Positions 32,370 to 42,898 of a stretch of DNA of 64,000 nt are shown in pieces. Where the stretch lies: positions 7,316,001-7,380,000 of the forward strand of contig AP026548.1 in assembly GCA_026075535.2 (NCBI GenBank), read 5' to 3'. Origin of the DNA: Tricholoma matsutake (taxonomy: Eukaryota > Basidiomycota > Agaricomycetes > Agaricales > Tricholomataceae). The notes under the pieces were generated by a model. The model did no database searches. It worked only from the letters and a program-made list of their open reading frames with translations, and had not been told where the DNA came from. Within the stretch, counting starts at the first letter, position 1, and each line of letters opens with the position of its first letter. A program made the translations under genes and the position numbers.

Positions 32370-33650
32370 AAATACCATGATAGCATCACGACAGGACACC
32401 CTGGACAATGGCAGATGATCGAACTGATCCGACGAGACTACTGGTGGCCAGGAATGGCCAACTTCATCAAGAAGTATGTCGAAGGCTGCGCAAAGTGCCA
32501 GCAAATGAAAGTGAATACACACCCGATGACCCCACTGCCAACACCGATATCATCTAATGCCAGCAGACCATTCGAGCTGGTAACGACAGATTTTATCATG
32601 GACTTGCCCGTGATAAACAGATTTGACTCAATCATGGTCATGGTAGACCATGGTCTTATGAAGGGGGTAATTTTTATCCCTTGCGTGAAGACGATCGATG
32701 CACTTGGCACTGCAGACCTTTACCTGTGCCATGTATACACAAGATTTGGACTCCCCAGAAGAATCATCTCAGACAGAGACCCTTGATTTGCATCCAAACT
32801 CTTCTGAGAACTCAGACGATTGCTCGGGATTAAGCTATCCATGAGCACCGCCTATCACCCCCAGACCGACGGAGAAATGGAGCGAGTAAACCAAGAGCTG
32901 GAGGTTTACCTCCGCATGTTCTGTTCAAACAAACCCGAAGATTGGGAGCGTTATCTCCCAATGGCAGAATTTGCGCACAACCAGAAGATGCACTCCACAG
33001 TAAAACACTCACCGTTTTACTTGATGATGGGATATCAACTATGCGCTATCCCCACCCCTTACAAAAAAACGAATGTGCCGGCCACCGAACAGAGAATCCA
33101 AGGACTTCTCTCTGCAAGAAGGGAAGCTCTTGCTGCACACAAACTAGCCAGACAGGCTATGGCTGCCCGAAAGAAAGGGCGATACGAACCGTTCAAGGTT
33201 GGAGAACAAGTATGGCTTGACTCCAAGAACCTGAAGATTGGCTACCCAACGAGAAAACTGGCGCCAAAACAAGAAGGGCCCTTTGTGATTGAAGACACCT
33301 TGTCAAGAATGACATACTGATTGAAACTGCCGCCGGGATGGAAGATCCACCCAGTATTCCATGCGGCTTTACTCACGCGATACCATGAGAATGACACTCA
33401 TGGGTGAAACTTCCTGACTCCACCACCCGACCTTGTGGAAGGAGAAAATGAATACGAGGTGGAAGCGATCATTGCACACAAGAAGCATGGCAAGACACGC
33501 CGTTACCTTGTGAAATGGGTTGACTACCCAACATCTGAAAACACATGGGAACCCGAATCAAACCTGAAGAATGCCCCTGAGATCCTGATGGCATATAAGA
33601 AGAGGTACCAACCTACCCACATAACCAGACCATGCCCAATCAGACCATGA
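32370..33650 (+). pseudogene. Gypsy-1 integrase and chromodomain
   Basis: HHCC zinc finger: H in [12 protein letters not shown] and CAKC. Catalytic core: the Asp in TTDFIMDLP, the Asp in IISDRDP, and the Glu in TDGEMERVNQEL, all present. The C-terminal part has KVGEQVWLDSKNLKIGYPTR and KLPPGWKIHPVFHAALL. A chromodomain follows (EYEVEAIIAHKKHGKTRRYL, VKWVDYPTSENTWEPESNL), which in chromodomain gypsy elements tethers integration to marked chromatin. TGA at 32784, 32805, 33318 and 33404 interrupts the frame, again at expected arginines. Confidence 0.95.
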
Positions 33651-33707
33651 AGGAGAGATGAAGATTTAGGTCGAAGTGTGGGACTTTCGACCATAGCGGG
33701 GGGGTAA

Positions 33708-34392
33708 TGTTACAATTTTCCTTGTAACTCATGGAACCCGACACACCCAATGATCCCCTCCAGACAGGAGGCACCCCTTGATTCATGCCTAGGGCATGTC
33801 CTTGACATCAGACACACACACGACGCATGTTGACTGCATGCATTCGATCCCCTTCCCGTGGAAGGCACCCTTGACGCATGGTGACTCCATGCACCTGAAC
33901 CCACTCCCACACATGCTGTGATACGACAGCCCCCTGACATGAGGTCCATGACATCAGACGCCTCATGCTAGGCATGAGGCTTATCTCTTATTGTTTCCTG
34001 ACATGCTGCGCCACAGCACTCCATGACATCGGATGCCTCATGCAAGGCATGAGGCCTATTGTTTCTATTCTCACTTGATACACATCTATCTTTCCGATTG
34101 GACGATAAGGACCTCCCTCGTAGTATAAGTACTGCAACTCGTAGTAGGGATGTCCTTAGTTTAGATCTAGGCAATCTACAGCCTTAACTGTGAACTCATG
34201 AACTTACTCAAAACCACTAAGGAAGCCCCTTAGTGCATGAACCCGAACGACTCTATGCAGAAGGCCTGCTAGAGTGCACTATCTATCTTACGTCGGATGC
34301 TCCGAGTAAGGCTAGTGCCAAACAACTTGTTGAGGAAGCACCTTGTCAAACGGCCTTGACTATATCGAGTGGTTGAGGCTTCGCCCTTAACA
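33708..34392 (+). repeat. Gypsy-1 3' LTR
   Basis: Same ends as the 5' LTR but about 75 bp longer, owing to an internal tandem duplication around the GCCTCATGCTAGGCATGAGGC inverted-repeat motif (33958-34055). Confidence 0.95.
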
Positions 34393-34433
34393 ATCACCAT
34401 ATTCTGAGGGTGCAGCCGAAGTCATAGTACACC

Positions 34434-35556
34434 TTGTCATCTACATTCAGCTCCTCGAGTTCATATGAAACAAGAAAGAGAACCAAAAGCTTCAATCATA
34501 TGGAAAGTAACATCTGGAAGGCTCTACATGACATTCCAACCCTTACAGAACTCTGTGCACTTGCATTGTATGGGCAAGCAATCACTCATCCATACATGCG
34601 GGAAGTTCGCAGTGCTCAGCACCAGCACTCAAATGGGCTAAACTTAGGTCCCCTTCATGAGCGGGTAAGGGCTCACTGTCGAAAGCTTATAGCAGAACCC
34701 AAACTCCTATGCAGTCCTGAAGCAGCACATGAGAAAGGATCAATGGATGGAAAAGGATGGGACCAACCAGAGGCAATATATGCTATACAAGCTTTAGCCC
34801 CGACCCTCCCCCACCTACATGGTGCACTGGTTGCATTCTTGGAAGGAGCTCCTGAGACATGGGAGTGGTTTTCATCTGAGTATGAACCAGGGGGTGAGAT
34901 TGCCAAGGCATCTGAGCTTCAGACAGAATGCTTGGGTACCCATTACAAACAACCATAATGAAGGTGCTCTTGGGGCTATGTGGGTTGCAAAACAAAAGGC
35001 TCCAAATATGATGCTGGAAGTGCACAATGCCCACAAGATGTACAAACACAATAATATGCAGGCGTTTATGGATGCCATGCTGAGCACACCAGAGGACAGA
35101 AAATTTCTGTGCTCAACCACACATATCATAAATGGCGAGGGTCATGAGAAGCAACGACGAGAGGTGCAGGTGAATGCTGCTCGTGAACTTGTAGATGAGA
35201 AGCTCCAGGGTGACAGAAACAAAGCTGAGAAGAAAGCTGAATATGCCAAGAAGATCTTTGCAGTTGACTGTGAATTCGACATGGCAAAGCTCGAGGACCC
35301 AAACCTAAAGATGATCAAAAAAGATATGGATCTCCAACTCGAGTGGCACAGGTTTAATGGAGATAACCTTGTTCTGAAAAAGAATGAGCTCCCAAATAGG
35401 CTGGAGAAATTAGCTGCATTGATAGTGGCTGTGATGTGGTACAACACAAGGGAGTCATCTGGAGAATCCTCAGGTGTAGATGCACCGGTTGTTGAGCCAA
35501 TCTTGGATAATGATGTCGATCTTCTTGATGATGACTGGGAGATGGACAAGGAGTAG
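34434..35556 (+). pseudogene. C-terminal part of an unrecognised, probably transposon-borne protein
   Basis: Two overlapping frames (to 34958, and from about 34919 to 35556) join across a one-base frameshift near 34920: LEGAPETWEWFSSEYEPGGE then QNAWVPITNNHNEGALGAMW. After that comes a helical, charged region (LVDEKLQGDRNKAEKKAEYA) and an acidic end (DLLDDDWEMDKE). Proteins with a NxHNEGALG motif are, from memory, common as multicopy genes in mushroom genomes; no function is known to me. The N-terminal part is missing. The fragment is enclosed by the two 540-bp direct repeats and was separated from the left one by gypsy-1. Confidence 0.55.
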
Positions 35557-35772
35557 TGTCTTTATAATTTTGGGAATGACATATATATAATTTCTAGGCT
35601 ACATACTTATCTAGTACTACTGACATCTTGTGTAAATATACTAAGACATCAATATTGTGCACAATTTGGGCAAGCGGGGTGCTTGAGGAAGGCCTAATAG
35701 CCGGGATACCATGGTTCATGAGCAAGATTGTCATTTTGGTGGGGGACCAAATAAAACCAAATAGGACAGAAT
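35557..35772. other. 3' flank of the broken gene
   Basis: AT-rich, no gene seen. It leads into the right 540-bp repeat. Confidence 0.4.
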
Positions 35773-36290
35773 TTGGCAGCACCTGCCAAACTTTGTCCAG
35801 CTTATGTAAATATAATGTGGCTGAGATCATGGTATACAACTTGCATCATCGATACAGCTTCACACACAACACCCACAAACTAGTTTTGCAGGGGAAAGTT
35901 GTAGTTATTTACATTTTGAAGACATTGTCCAGAATACATTTTGTGTTTTCGCTTTTTTGCACAAGTTATTAAAATCTACAAACATAAGAAGAAACAAATT
36001 TCAAAAAGAATTCTGGCCAGAATCTTCTGATCACTTCAACATCACTATTCCTGCAATTTTTGACGCTATCAGAGGAGTGTGTCAACCCCTAGTGATGATA
36101 CAATATTGAGGTGATTTAGTGTCTTACATAATTGATGCATCACATTTTCAGTCCATAATCTGCCCATGCCACTGCCATATGGGCTGGAACCCATTTAAAA
36201 GGTGGTCAGAAGGGCGGATTGCCCAACTGAATGCTGTCCACCCCATGAAAGGAGCTACTCTTGTGCAAGAAAAGGAAAATCAGCCAATCA
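35773..36290 (+). repeat. 540-bp direct repeat, right copy
   Basis: Starts GGCAGCACCTGCCAAACTTTG and is a direct copy of 26873-27411. Unlike the left copy it continues into a tRNA-like segment on the minus strand (36362-36431), which suggests the unit may be the body of a SINE-like or otherwise non-autonomous element. Confidence 0.85.
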
Positions 36291-36361
36291 CACATTTTCT
36301 CCCCTCTTCTTTGAGTCCTGAAGTTCCTCAGTTGCCTACAAAATTAATTTGCGCAGAGCAA

Positions 36362-36445
36362 GGATTGAACTCAAGGCCTCATGATAAATTCATCATGTGA
36401 CAAACCAAACACTGTTCAACCAGTTGAGCCACAGGAGAATTATTA
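36362..36445 (-). ncRNA. tRNA-like SINE head (degenerate)
   Basis: On the minus strand, TGGCTCAACTGGTTGA (36431-36416) fits an A box and GAGTTCAATCC (36372-36362) fits a B box at tRNA spacing. The stems do not pair well enough for a functional tRNA. The sequence continues on the minus strand directly into the 540-bp repeat, as expected for a SINE with a tRNA-derived head. The call is an inference. Confidence 0.45.
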
Positions 36446-36557
36446 GCTGGCTACTATAAAGTTTATTTCTGACACTCAAACTCACAACTTCATTTTTTCA
36501 AAGTAGATAATTAAGATCAAATTTTTTTAAATTTGATTATATATATACATAAAACTA

Positions 36558-36712
36558 ACCCCTTGCATTCAGCACAAGGGGGGAGGTAAAAACATCAAGA
36601 AAAAAAAACCCTCCCCCACAGACAAAATGGGGGAGGGGGAGGTGCAATAATATTAAATAATTAAAACTACAAAAACACCCTCCCCACACGAAATGCAGGG
36701 GAGGGGGAGGGG
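36558..36712. repeat. Three consecutive G/C-run hairpins
   Basis: Three potential stem-loops follow each other: CCCCTTG/CAAGGGG, CCCTCCCCC/GGGGGAGGG and CCCTCCCC/GGGGAGGG, with loops of about 8-16 nt. The G-rich halves could also form quadruplexes. Confidence 0.6.
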
Positions 36713-36774
36713 ACACAGCCCTGCCATCCTTGGGGTGTCACATTGCGCACATTGTCCTTCCCTGTTGCTTACTC

Positions 36775-37135
36775 ATCATTATCATTCCACCCATGACCCA
36801 CTGCACAAGCATTTGCTCATGAGGCTGGGGGTGGGTGGTGTGTTGTCGTTCATCGTCTTGCTCCCTGCTGCTCCTCATTATTGCTGCTGCTTGTTATCAT
36901 CATTGTTGTTCCACCCATGATCCACCCCATGAGCAGTTGCTCATGAGGCTGGGGGGGTGGCTTGTCATTGTTGTTGTTCCACCCATGATCCACCCCACAA
37001 GCAGTTGCTTGTGAGGCTGGGGGTGGGTGGCTTGTTGTTGTCTCCTGTCCCTGTGCCTGGGCATCATTCCACCCATGATCCACCCCACAAGCAGTTGCTC
37101 ATGAGGCTGGGGGTGGGTGGCTTGTTGTCATTTGT
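36775..37135. repeat. Minisatellite, four to five units of about 70-110 bp
   Basis: The core CACCCATGATCCACCCCACA then AGCAGTTGCTCATGAGGCTG, GGGGTGGGTGGCTTGTTGTC, repeats with variable spacers. It is followed at about 37167-37193 by a T(16)GGTGGGGGGGAGGGG tract. The proline/histidine-rich frames seen here are artefacts of the repeat. Confidence 0.8.
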
Positions 37136-37782
37136 TGCTGTCATCCCCCATTTGGATTTCTGTCTTTTTTTTTTTTTTTTGGTGGGGGGGAGGGGTTTGG
37201 GCATGTCAGTGTAATGTGGCACATGTACAGGGGTTGGTGGGTGCTTACTATGCATGTAACCCCCTTCTGGGGTCTCCTGGCATCCCTCAGCACCCTCCTA
37301 GCCCATGTCAACAGCCTCACATCCCATTCGAATGTGGAGGAGGGGATCGGGTGGGCATGGGCATGGGTTGCATATTTTTTGTTGTGGCAGGTCATCCCCA
37401 GTAGTATACAGCCTAAAAAGCAATAAAATACAATTAGTTCATTGATAAAACAAAAAACAAAAAAAGAAAGAAAAAGAAAAACTTATCTACAGCCCAAATG
37501 ACAGTTGCCATCATTTGGGCCCACATTCCATCCAGTCAGCTCATTTGAAGGTGGTGGTGATGGTGGGAGTGGGCATGGGAGTGCTGGTGGTGGGTGCACA
37601 TGTAGTAGTGGTGGTAGAGTGGAGGCAGTGTTGATGACGGTGGTGGTGATGGTTGTGAGCTGGCAGTCATGTGTCACATGTCATGCAATATGCATGTATG
37701 TGTATTCCATTAATGGCTGTGGTTAACTATGCACCTTGGTTGGGTAATAAAGGTATTAAATGTATATAGATGATTAATTACT
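37136..37782. other. Low-complexity non-coding sequence
   Basis: G/T-rich, then GGTGGTGATGG-type simple sequence at about 37548-37660. There is a weak inverted pair, CCCAAATGACAG/CATCATTTGGGC, near 37495-37522. No gene. Confidence 0.45.
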
Positions 37783-37850
37783 TGGTAGCTCAGTGATTAA
37801 GCATGTTATTATGTGTGCAGACCCAAGGTCGTGTTCAATTCTTGTTGTAT
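37783..37850 (+). ncRNA. tRNA-like / SINE head (degenerate)
   Basis: TGGTAGCTCAGTGATTAAG (A-box-like, 37783-37801) and GTGTTCAATTCTTG (B-box-like, 37831-37844) are correctly spaced for RNA polymerase III. Weak T- and anticodon-arm pairing argues against a functional tRNA. A tRNA-derived SINE remnant is the better reading. Confidence 0.45.
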
Positions 37851-38579
37851 GTCAAACTTTTATTTGGGAAAGCACATGCATTCTGGTTATTCTGGTTAAT
37901 CCAGTTATGCTAGTTTCCATGCATCCAGTTGATCTGACTGTTCCAGGTAAAAATGAGTCTGGGTAGATTCTGGGGATTCCAGGGGTAAAATTGACCCTCC
38001 AGTCTGATCGGAATTATGAATTGTGAGAAAAATATATGTAAATGGAATTCCCCAGAATTCTGGAAATTCTGATTGGAATAGGCATTCTGACCAGAATCCG
38101 ACCAGAATAGATGGAGGAGTGTAATGTATTCATCAATATCTGCATCAAAGAATGGCTAAATATAGAATCAGACCATGAAACAATGCCCAATATCATGTTC
38201 TGATCAATTCCACATCAATCTGCGCCCACTAAACATTCCGATCAAATTCACATCAAATTCCCATCAAATTCCCATCACTGCCATCAATCCCCAAGGATGA
38301 TGCATTCCCATCATTCCAACATCATGATGCGACCCTGCCATGTATAGAAAGTCTTGATGCAGCTGTATTCTCGATATTTACAAGGCGGATAGCTACTTTT
38401 AGCATACTATAGGTAGTAGGCTGTCTTTCCCTTCGTTGCCCTGTCCCCTCCTCTCTTGCAATGAAGGTATAGTTAATTATTCTTTCTACTGTATAGTACT
38501 AAAGTCCCTTCCTCTCTTGCAATGAAGATAACCTATTCCTGTCTGTCTGTCTGATTACTGAGTGAGGTTCCCTAACCAG
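37851..38579. other. Non-coding repeat remnant
   Basis: Contains iterations of CCAGAATTCTGG/ACCAGAAT and ATTCCCATCA-type words, which suggest a decayed element. No gene. Confidence 0.4.
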
Positions 38580-39527
38580 GCAACCTTTCAGAAACAACAG
38601 GATGTAGTGAAGTGCAGGATAGAGTGGATGCAGATTGGTGATGCACTGAAGTGGGGGGCCATGCCTGTGATAAAGAATGATGTTGTGTGAAGCTCAGAGG
38701 GAATGGGATGGAGAGGTGGCAAGATGATCTTTCCACTGAGGCAGCACATGCCAAACTTGGGATGAATATTAGAGGATTTGGTGAGCTTTTTGGCCATCCA
38801 ATGAAAAGCATGACAGTCAGAACACTGAACATCCATTTTTCCCAAGTAGTGGACAGGCCAATGAGGACTAAAAGGCTGGCATGCAGGAGGCAAAGGTAAA
38901 TGAGGTGCTGGTGCTGGTGGAAGGTGCTCTTCTTCCTTTATAATCAACTGAGGAGCAGGCACAGGAGCAAGAGCAGGTGGAGCAAACTGAATCAAAAGGC
39001 ATCCAGCAACCTTCTTCCATTAAGAAACACAAAAGCTCTACTTACAGCAAGGTCTACAGTGAAAGCAGGGGCAGAGGAGGAAGGGGACCAACAGGTTGAG
39101 CAGGAGCAGGCACAGGAGCAAAAGCAGGTGGAGCAAACTGAATTAATGAGGTGTTTAGCAACCTTCTTCTATCTAGAAACACAAAAGCTCTACTTACAGC
39201 AAGGTCTACAGGCAAGGCAGGGACAGGCAGAGGAGGAGGAGGAGGAGGAGGAAGGGGACCAACAGGTTGAGCAGGGAGATCAACTCTGAAATCAAAATCC
39301 ATCAAAGTAGAAATTGTTCAACATACAATATACACAGGTTAAAAAGCTGCAAAAGGCATCAGAGCAGGAATGGGAGGAAGAGGTGGCAAAGCAGCCAATT
39401 GCTGTGCCAAATGAACTGGAAGATGGTTGTACAGTGGAGCAGAAGGTGGATTAGGCATTGCTTGACCTCTGCCTCTTCCTCTGCCTTGCTGTGAAAGAGG
39501 AGGAAGTGCAGCCAGCTGCTGCATCAA
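38580..39527 (-). pseudogene. Helitron helicase N-terminal remnant with internal deletion
   Basis: Reading leftward: a proline/alanine-rich leader (QQLAALPPLPPIPALMP, VDLAVSRAFVFLDRRR), then HYLGKMDVQCSDCHAFHWMA and KFGMCCLSGKIILPPLHPIP, which is the conserved Cys-rich entry of fungal Helitron Rep-helicase proteins. The frame then jumps to HGPPLQCITNLHPLYPALHY, a motif that normally lies a few hundred residues further on, so the middle is deleted. Rep and helicase domains are absent. The leader is partly duplicated (two copies of AFVFLDRRR/APVPA...QPVGPLPP, about 38950-39080 and 39110-39260). Confidence 0.7.
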
Positions 39528-40254
39528 TAGGGAAGCACAAGGGTTTTAGCCTAAGTGTAATAACCAAATTTCTACTACCAATAACAATGTCCTGCTTCTA
39601 ATCAGTTGTTGAGCTCAAAATCTCTATCAGACATTCTTCATATGCTAAGCATTAATGTTTACATGTAACATTATGCAGGAACATTTAATTTCTGGCTGTT
39701 AAAATAAAAGAAATATAATATCCCCTGCAAACTCTGAGGTTTTCATTACTTTGAACCTTTGGTGTTTAACCCATGGGTTTTGTACAACACTTTGGGCAGT
39801 ATTGGTTCAGAAGGCATTCTGTTGGGTTTGGCCTTCAGAAGCAGTCTTGGCAGGGTTACTACCTATCCTTTTTCTTAATGCATTGAGACATTTGCTGTTG
39901 AATTGAACTCATAATTTACAAAATCATTTTAAAGTTCTCAAAACCCTTGAGAACCCTTGTGCTTCCCTATGCATCAAATGAGCAGGAAGATGGTGATATT
40001 GAGGGGGAGGAGCAAGAAAAGATCATCATTATTAGCATTTGGCAGTAGGAGTGGAGGAGGTGGCAGTGCAGGCTGAGTTATGCACATCATATGAACATGA
40101 TGTTGAGTGCGGTGATGAGCAGGACTATCCAGGATCCATTGGTCACATTCCATTTTGTGCAGCAGTTCAGACACATTGAGGGGTGCTTTGATAGCATGGG
40201 AATTTATTTTGCTACCCTGATCATTCAAGATTGATCCCAAGATTAATGTGTCCC
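39528..40254. other. Non-coding stretch
   Basis: No recognisable gene. A minus-strand frame at 39974-40240 is Pro/Leu-rich and unlike any family I know. Confidence 0.4.
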
Positions 40255-40619
40255 ACCTATGCCCTTACTGCCTACCCACTATTCCTGGCCAACAAACCAC
40301 TCCACAACCTCTGATAACAGTAGAAGGTGCTCCAGAATACGTAGTTGAAGAAATTCTAGACTCATCTTCAATGAAATAAATTGGAGTTCCTAATAAAGTG
40401 GAAGAACTATACGAAAGAGAATAATGCATGGGAACCCAAAGAGAATTGTAAGTGAGTGCATAACACGATCACCCAATTCCTTAAATGTAAACCAAATGCT
40501 CCACGTTGCATTGCAAGAATGGTGTATGAGGGGATGAAATTCCAGCTTTACCAAAATTTCACAGAGGGGACAGATGCAATATTTTCTCACCTGGAAGTTG
40601 AGGCATAAAAGGGGGGTAA
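40255..40619 (+). pseudogene. Gypsy remnant: chromodomain end of pol and polypurine tract
   Basis: Frames across a few indels and a TAA read PTIPGQQTTPQPLITVEGAP, EYVVEEILDS and then LEFLIKWKNYTKENNAWEPK, a chromodomain, followed by APRCIARMVYEG. AAAAGGGGGGTAA immediately before 40620 is the polypurine tract. The rest of the element is missing to the left. Confidence 0.75.
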
Positions 40620-40720
40620 TGTTAGGAAACTGCCCCATTACCTAATAAAATTTCATTTTTATTTTACTATGTCAAATTACACCCAATGATGCCGAATTAT
40701 GCTACACTTTGATACTTCGG
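40620..40720 (+). repeat. Partial gypsy 3' LTR
   Basis: TGTTAGGAAACTGCCCCATT and the following 50-60 bp match the LTR start at 62861. Similarity fades by about 40720, so the LTR is truncated or diverged. Confidence 0.7.
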
Positions 40721-41118
40721 CATCTGAACAGTGATATAAACAACAACGCGCGAGTGTCTACCTTCATATGGACCGGACTGAAAACACTCTCCTTCCTTGT
40801 ATGTGGTCATGGTACACAGTAAGTTGAGGTTGATGTGTGGTCTGCGGGCGATGACAGTGACACAGTCTGTCTGTCGTGGGACTATCGCGGTTACAATCAT
40901 GAGAAAGGTACAGAAAGATGTGTGTAATAATAGTAAGGACTACGTAGACATGTGTTTGACCATGAGGAAGCGGCGATGGGGCGATCGCAAGATCAACAAG
41001 GCTGCGCGGGTGCTATAGTTTCAAGTTCAGCGTGCTCCCACATAAAACTTTTATATGATAGCTTTCAGCTTCGGTTTCGCCGGACCTTTTCAAATGAGCT
41101 CTGTATAGTTATTGCTAA
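40721..41118. other. 5' flank of the GH105-like gene
   Basis: No gene recognised. It should hold the promoter of the gene at 41119; no unambiguous TATA box was found. Confidence 0.4.
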
Positions 41119-42693
41119 ATGACATCAGTCATAGCTATTCTTAGGCTCTCGCTTGTCCTCCTCGCTTCCTTTCTTATTGGAACCGCTTTGTCTCAAAACC
41201 TCACTGATGCACAAATTTCTCTCGTAAGTGCTCGTCTTGCAGAAAGTGCTCAAGCGAGGTCAGTCTAGACCTTATACTATCATGCACCGTATACCCATTC
41301 AATATCAAGTTGGGAATTAGGCACTCGTTCTCAAGCCATCCTATCCTTCAATGCAACACCTTTCTCTGTTCTCTCTCCGTCCACACCACTTCCACCACCT
41401 TCATCCGTTCCAAGTTCACTCTCTTCAGCTCTTCAGCCATTCTTTGATATAGCGAGCACTGTCGTCGCCGGTCGTGCAGCTTCGAACAACAACGCTACCG
41501 GTCCGCAACCTCTCATCAACGACGCAAGTGCGGCCGATCCGGCTTCTATTGGTATTGCTGTCTTGTTGGCGAACTGGACGGGTCAACGAGGAGAGGATTA
41601 TGCCGGTGCGGCCAAGGACCAGCTTGATTTTCTCCAATTCCGGGTGCCGAGGACAAGCGATGGGGCCATTTCACACCGTACTTCGCAGGTGCAGCTTTGG
41701 TGAGCATCATGGTTTGATATCGTTTCAGTCTCCGATGCATGCAAGGTTATGGTGAGTTACTCGATCTAATCGATACGTCATAGGAGCGACTTCGTATATA
41801 TGGTCCCTCCTTTCTTGGCTTATTACGGCGTCATCACCCGGAACCAAACTCTCCTCCTAGACGCGTACAATCAGATACGACTTTATCGTTCTTATCTCCG
41901 CGATCCGACCGCCAATAATCTCTGGAAGCATATTGTACTGGGCGTAAATGCAAGTGATCCGGGGCATTGGTCAACAGGTGCGTTGCCGTACGTTCGTCTT
42001 GCCTTTGAAGCTATAAATTCACTTTTGCGTAGGCAATGGCTGGGCGGCGGCAGGAATGCTACGCGTGCTAGGTACCATTAAAAATTCTGAATACGCGAAC
42101 GCGTTGAAGAACCAACAGAACGACCTTGCATCGTGGATCAAGGAGATCCATACAGGAATATATCCATTTCTAGTAAGGAACCATCTATACTACTCTCAAA
42201 TAATATATTTACACTGGTCTATCATCAGGACTCAAACACGAGCCTTTTCCCCAACTACGCGTCACAGCCCGTCACGTCATCCGTCAACTTCTTGGACGCA
42301 GCCTCCACCGCCCTTCTCGCCAGTACCGTATATCGCCTCTCCCTTCTCTGGGGAGAGCATTCGCACCTTTCTCTTGCCGAGAAGTCTCGGATGGCTCTGT
42401 CAGCTATCGACCCTAACAATTCCTCGCAGCTGGTCCACTTCACACCCGCAGGCTATTTGACACCTGTGGTCAATCCATATGACTTTCCTAATCTGGCTAC
42501 TCATAATACAACAAGTCCTGAGGGGCAGGCATTCGTGATTGAGATGCAGGCGGCGTGGCATGATTGGGTGGTGGATGGCTCCAAGGGCAAGAATGGCGCT
42601 GTTAGTAGGAAGATGACAGGCAGAGGAGGGTTCACGTGGGGCTTGACTTGGGCAGGCATAATGGTATGGATTGGGGATGCATTGTTTATTTAA
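41119..42693 (+). CDS. Secreted six-hairpin glycosidase, GH105-like
   Basis: Five exons (41119-41258, 41310-41699, 41784-41977, 42033-42172, 42229-42693) with clean GT-AG introns give 442 residues. The N-terminus (LRLSLVLLASFLIGTALSQ) is a signal peptide. Family motifs include AVLLANWTGQRGEDYAGAAK, VQLWSDFVYMVPPFLAYYGV, YRSYLRDPTANNLWKHIVLG, DPGHWSTGNGWAAAGMLRVL and WHDWVVDG, the arrangement of unsaturated-glucuronyl/rhamnogalacturonyl hydrolases and related six-hairpin proteins. It would act outside the cell on pectin- or glucuronan-derived oligosaccharides. The exact substrate is inferred only from the fold. The frame is intact, TAA stop. Confidence 0.85.
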
Positions 42694-42898
42694 CTCCTGC
42701 TTCGGGTTTCGGGGACAGTTTAGCACGTTGAACATTTCCTTACAATGTAGCATTGGACAAATAATAATCTTGCAGTTCAGGTTTCCGTATGGACTGGTGT
42801 CTTACCCGTGAACATATTTCTGCATTCGGGAATGGTCCGCCATTCAGCGGAAAGAAATTCAGAAGTAAATCTAAGCTCCTCTAGACCTTTCTACCCAA

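Larger units (their letters stand above)
27412..34392 (+). mobile_element. Gypsy-1: full-length Ty3/gypsy chromodomain retrotransposon
   Basis: Bounded by LTRs of 610 and 685 bp (TGTTAC...CTTAACA) and a perfect 5-bp target duplication ATCAC (27407-27411, 34393-34397). A polypurine tract (ATAGCGGGGGGGTAA) precedes the 3' LTR. Order: gag, zinc knuckle, protease, a basic repeat region, reverse transcriptase, RNase H, integrase, chromodomain. At least 17 in-frame TGA codons and two frameshifts disable it. Confidence 0.95.

Noticed and set aside
27412..34392. TGA as a recoded sense codon (arginine) in this genome
   Set aside because: Arginine CGA codons are still frequent in the same frames, and TGA serves as the genuine stop of the NAPE-PLD-like gene. 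LTR differences show the same CpG bias in non-coding sequence, so mutation explains it better.
36693..37404. His/Pro-rich frames around the minisatellite
   Set aside because: They are translations of the tandem units and neighbouring G-rich sequence in all frames.
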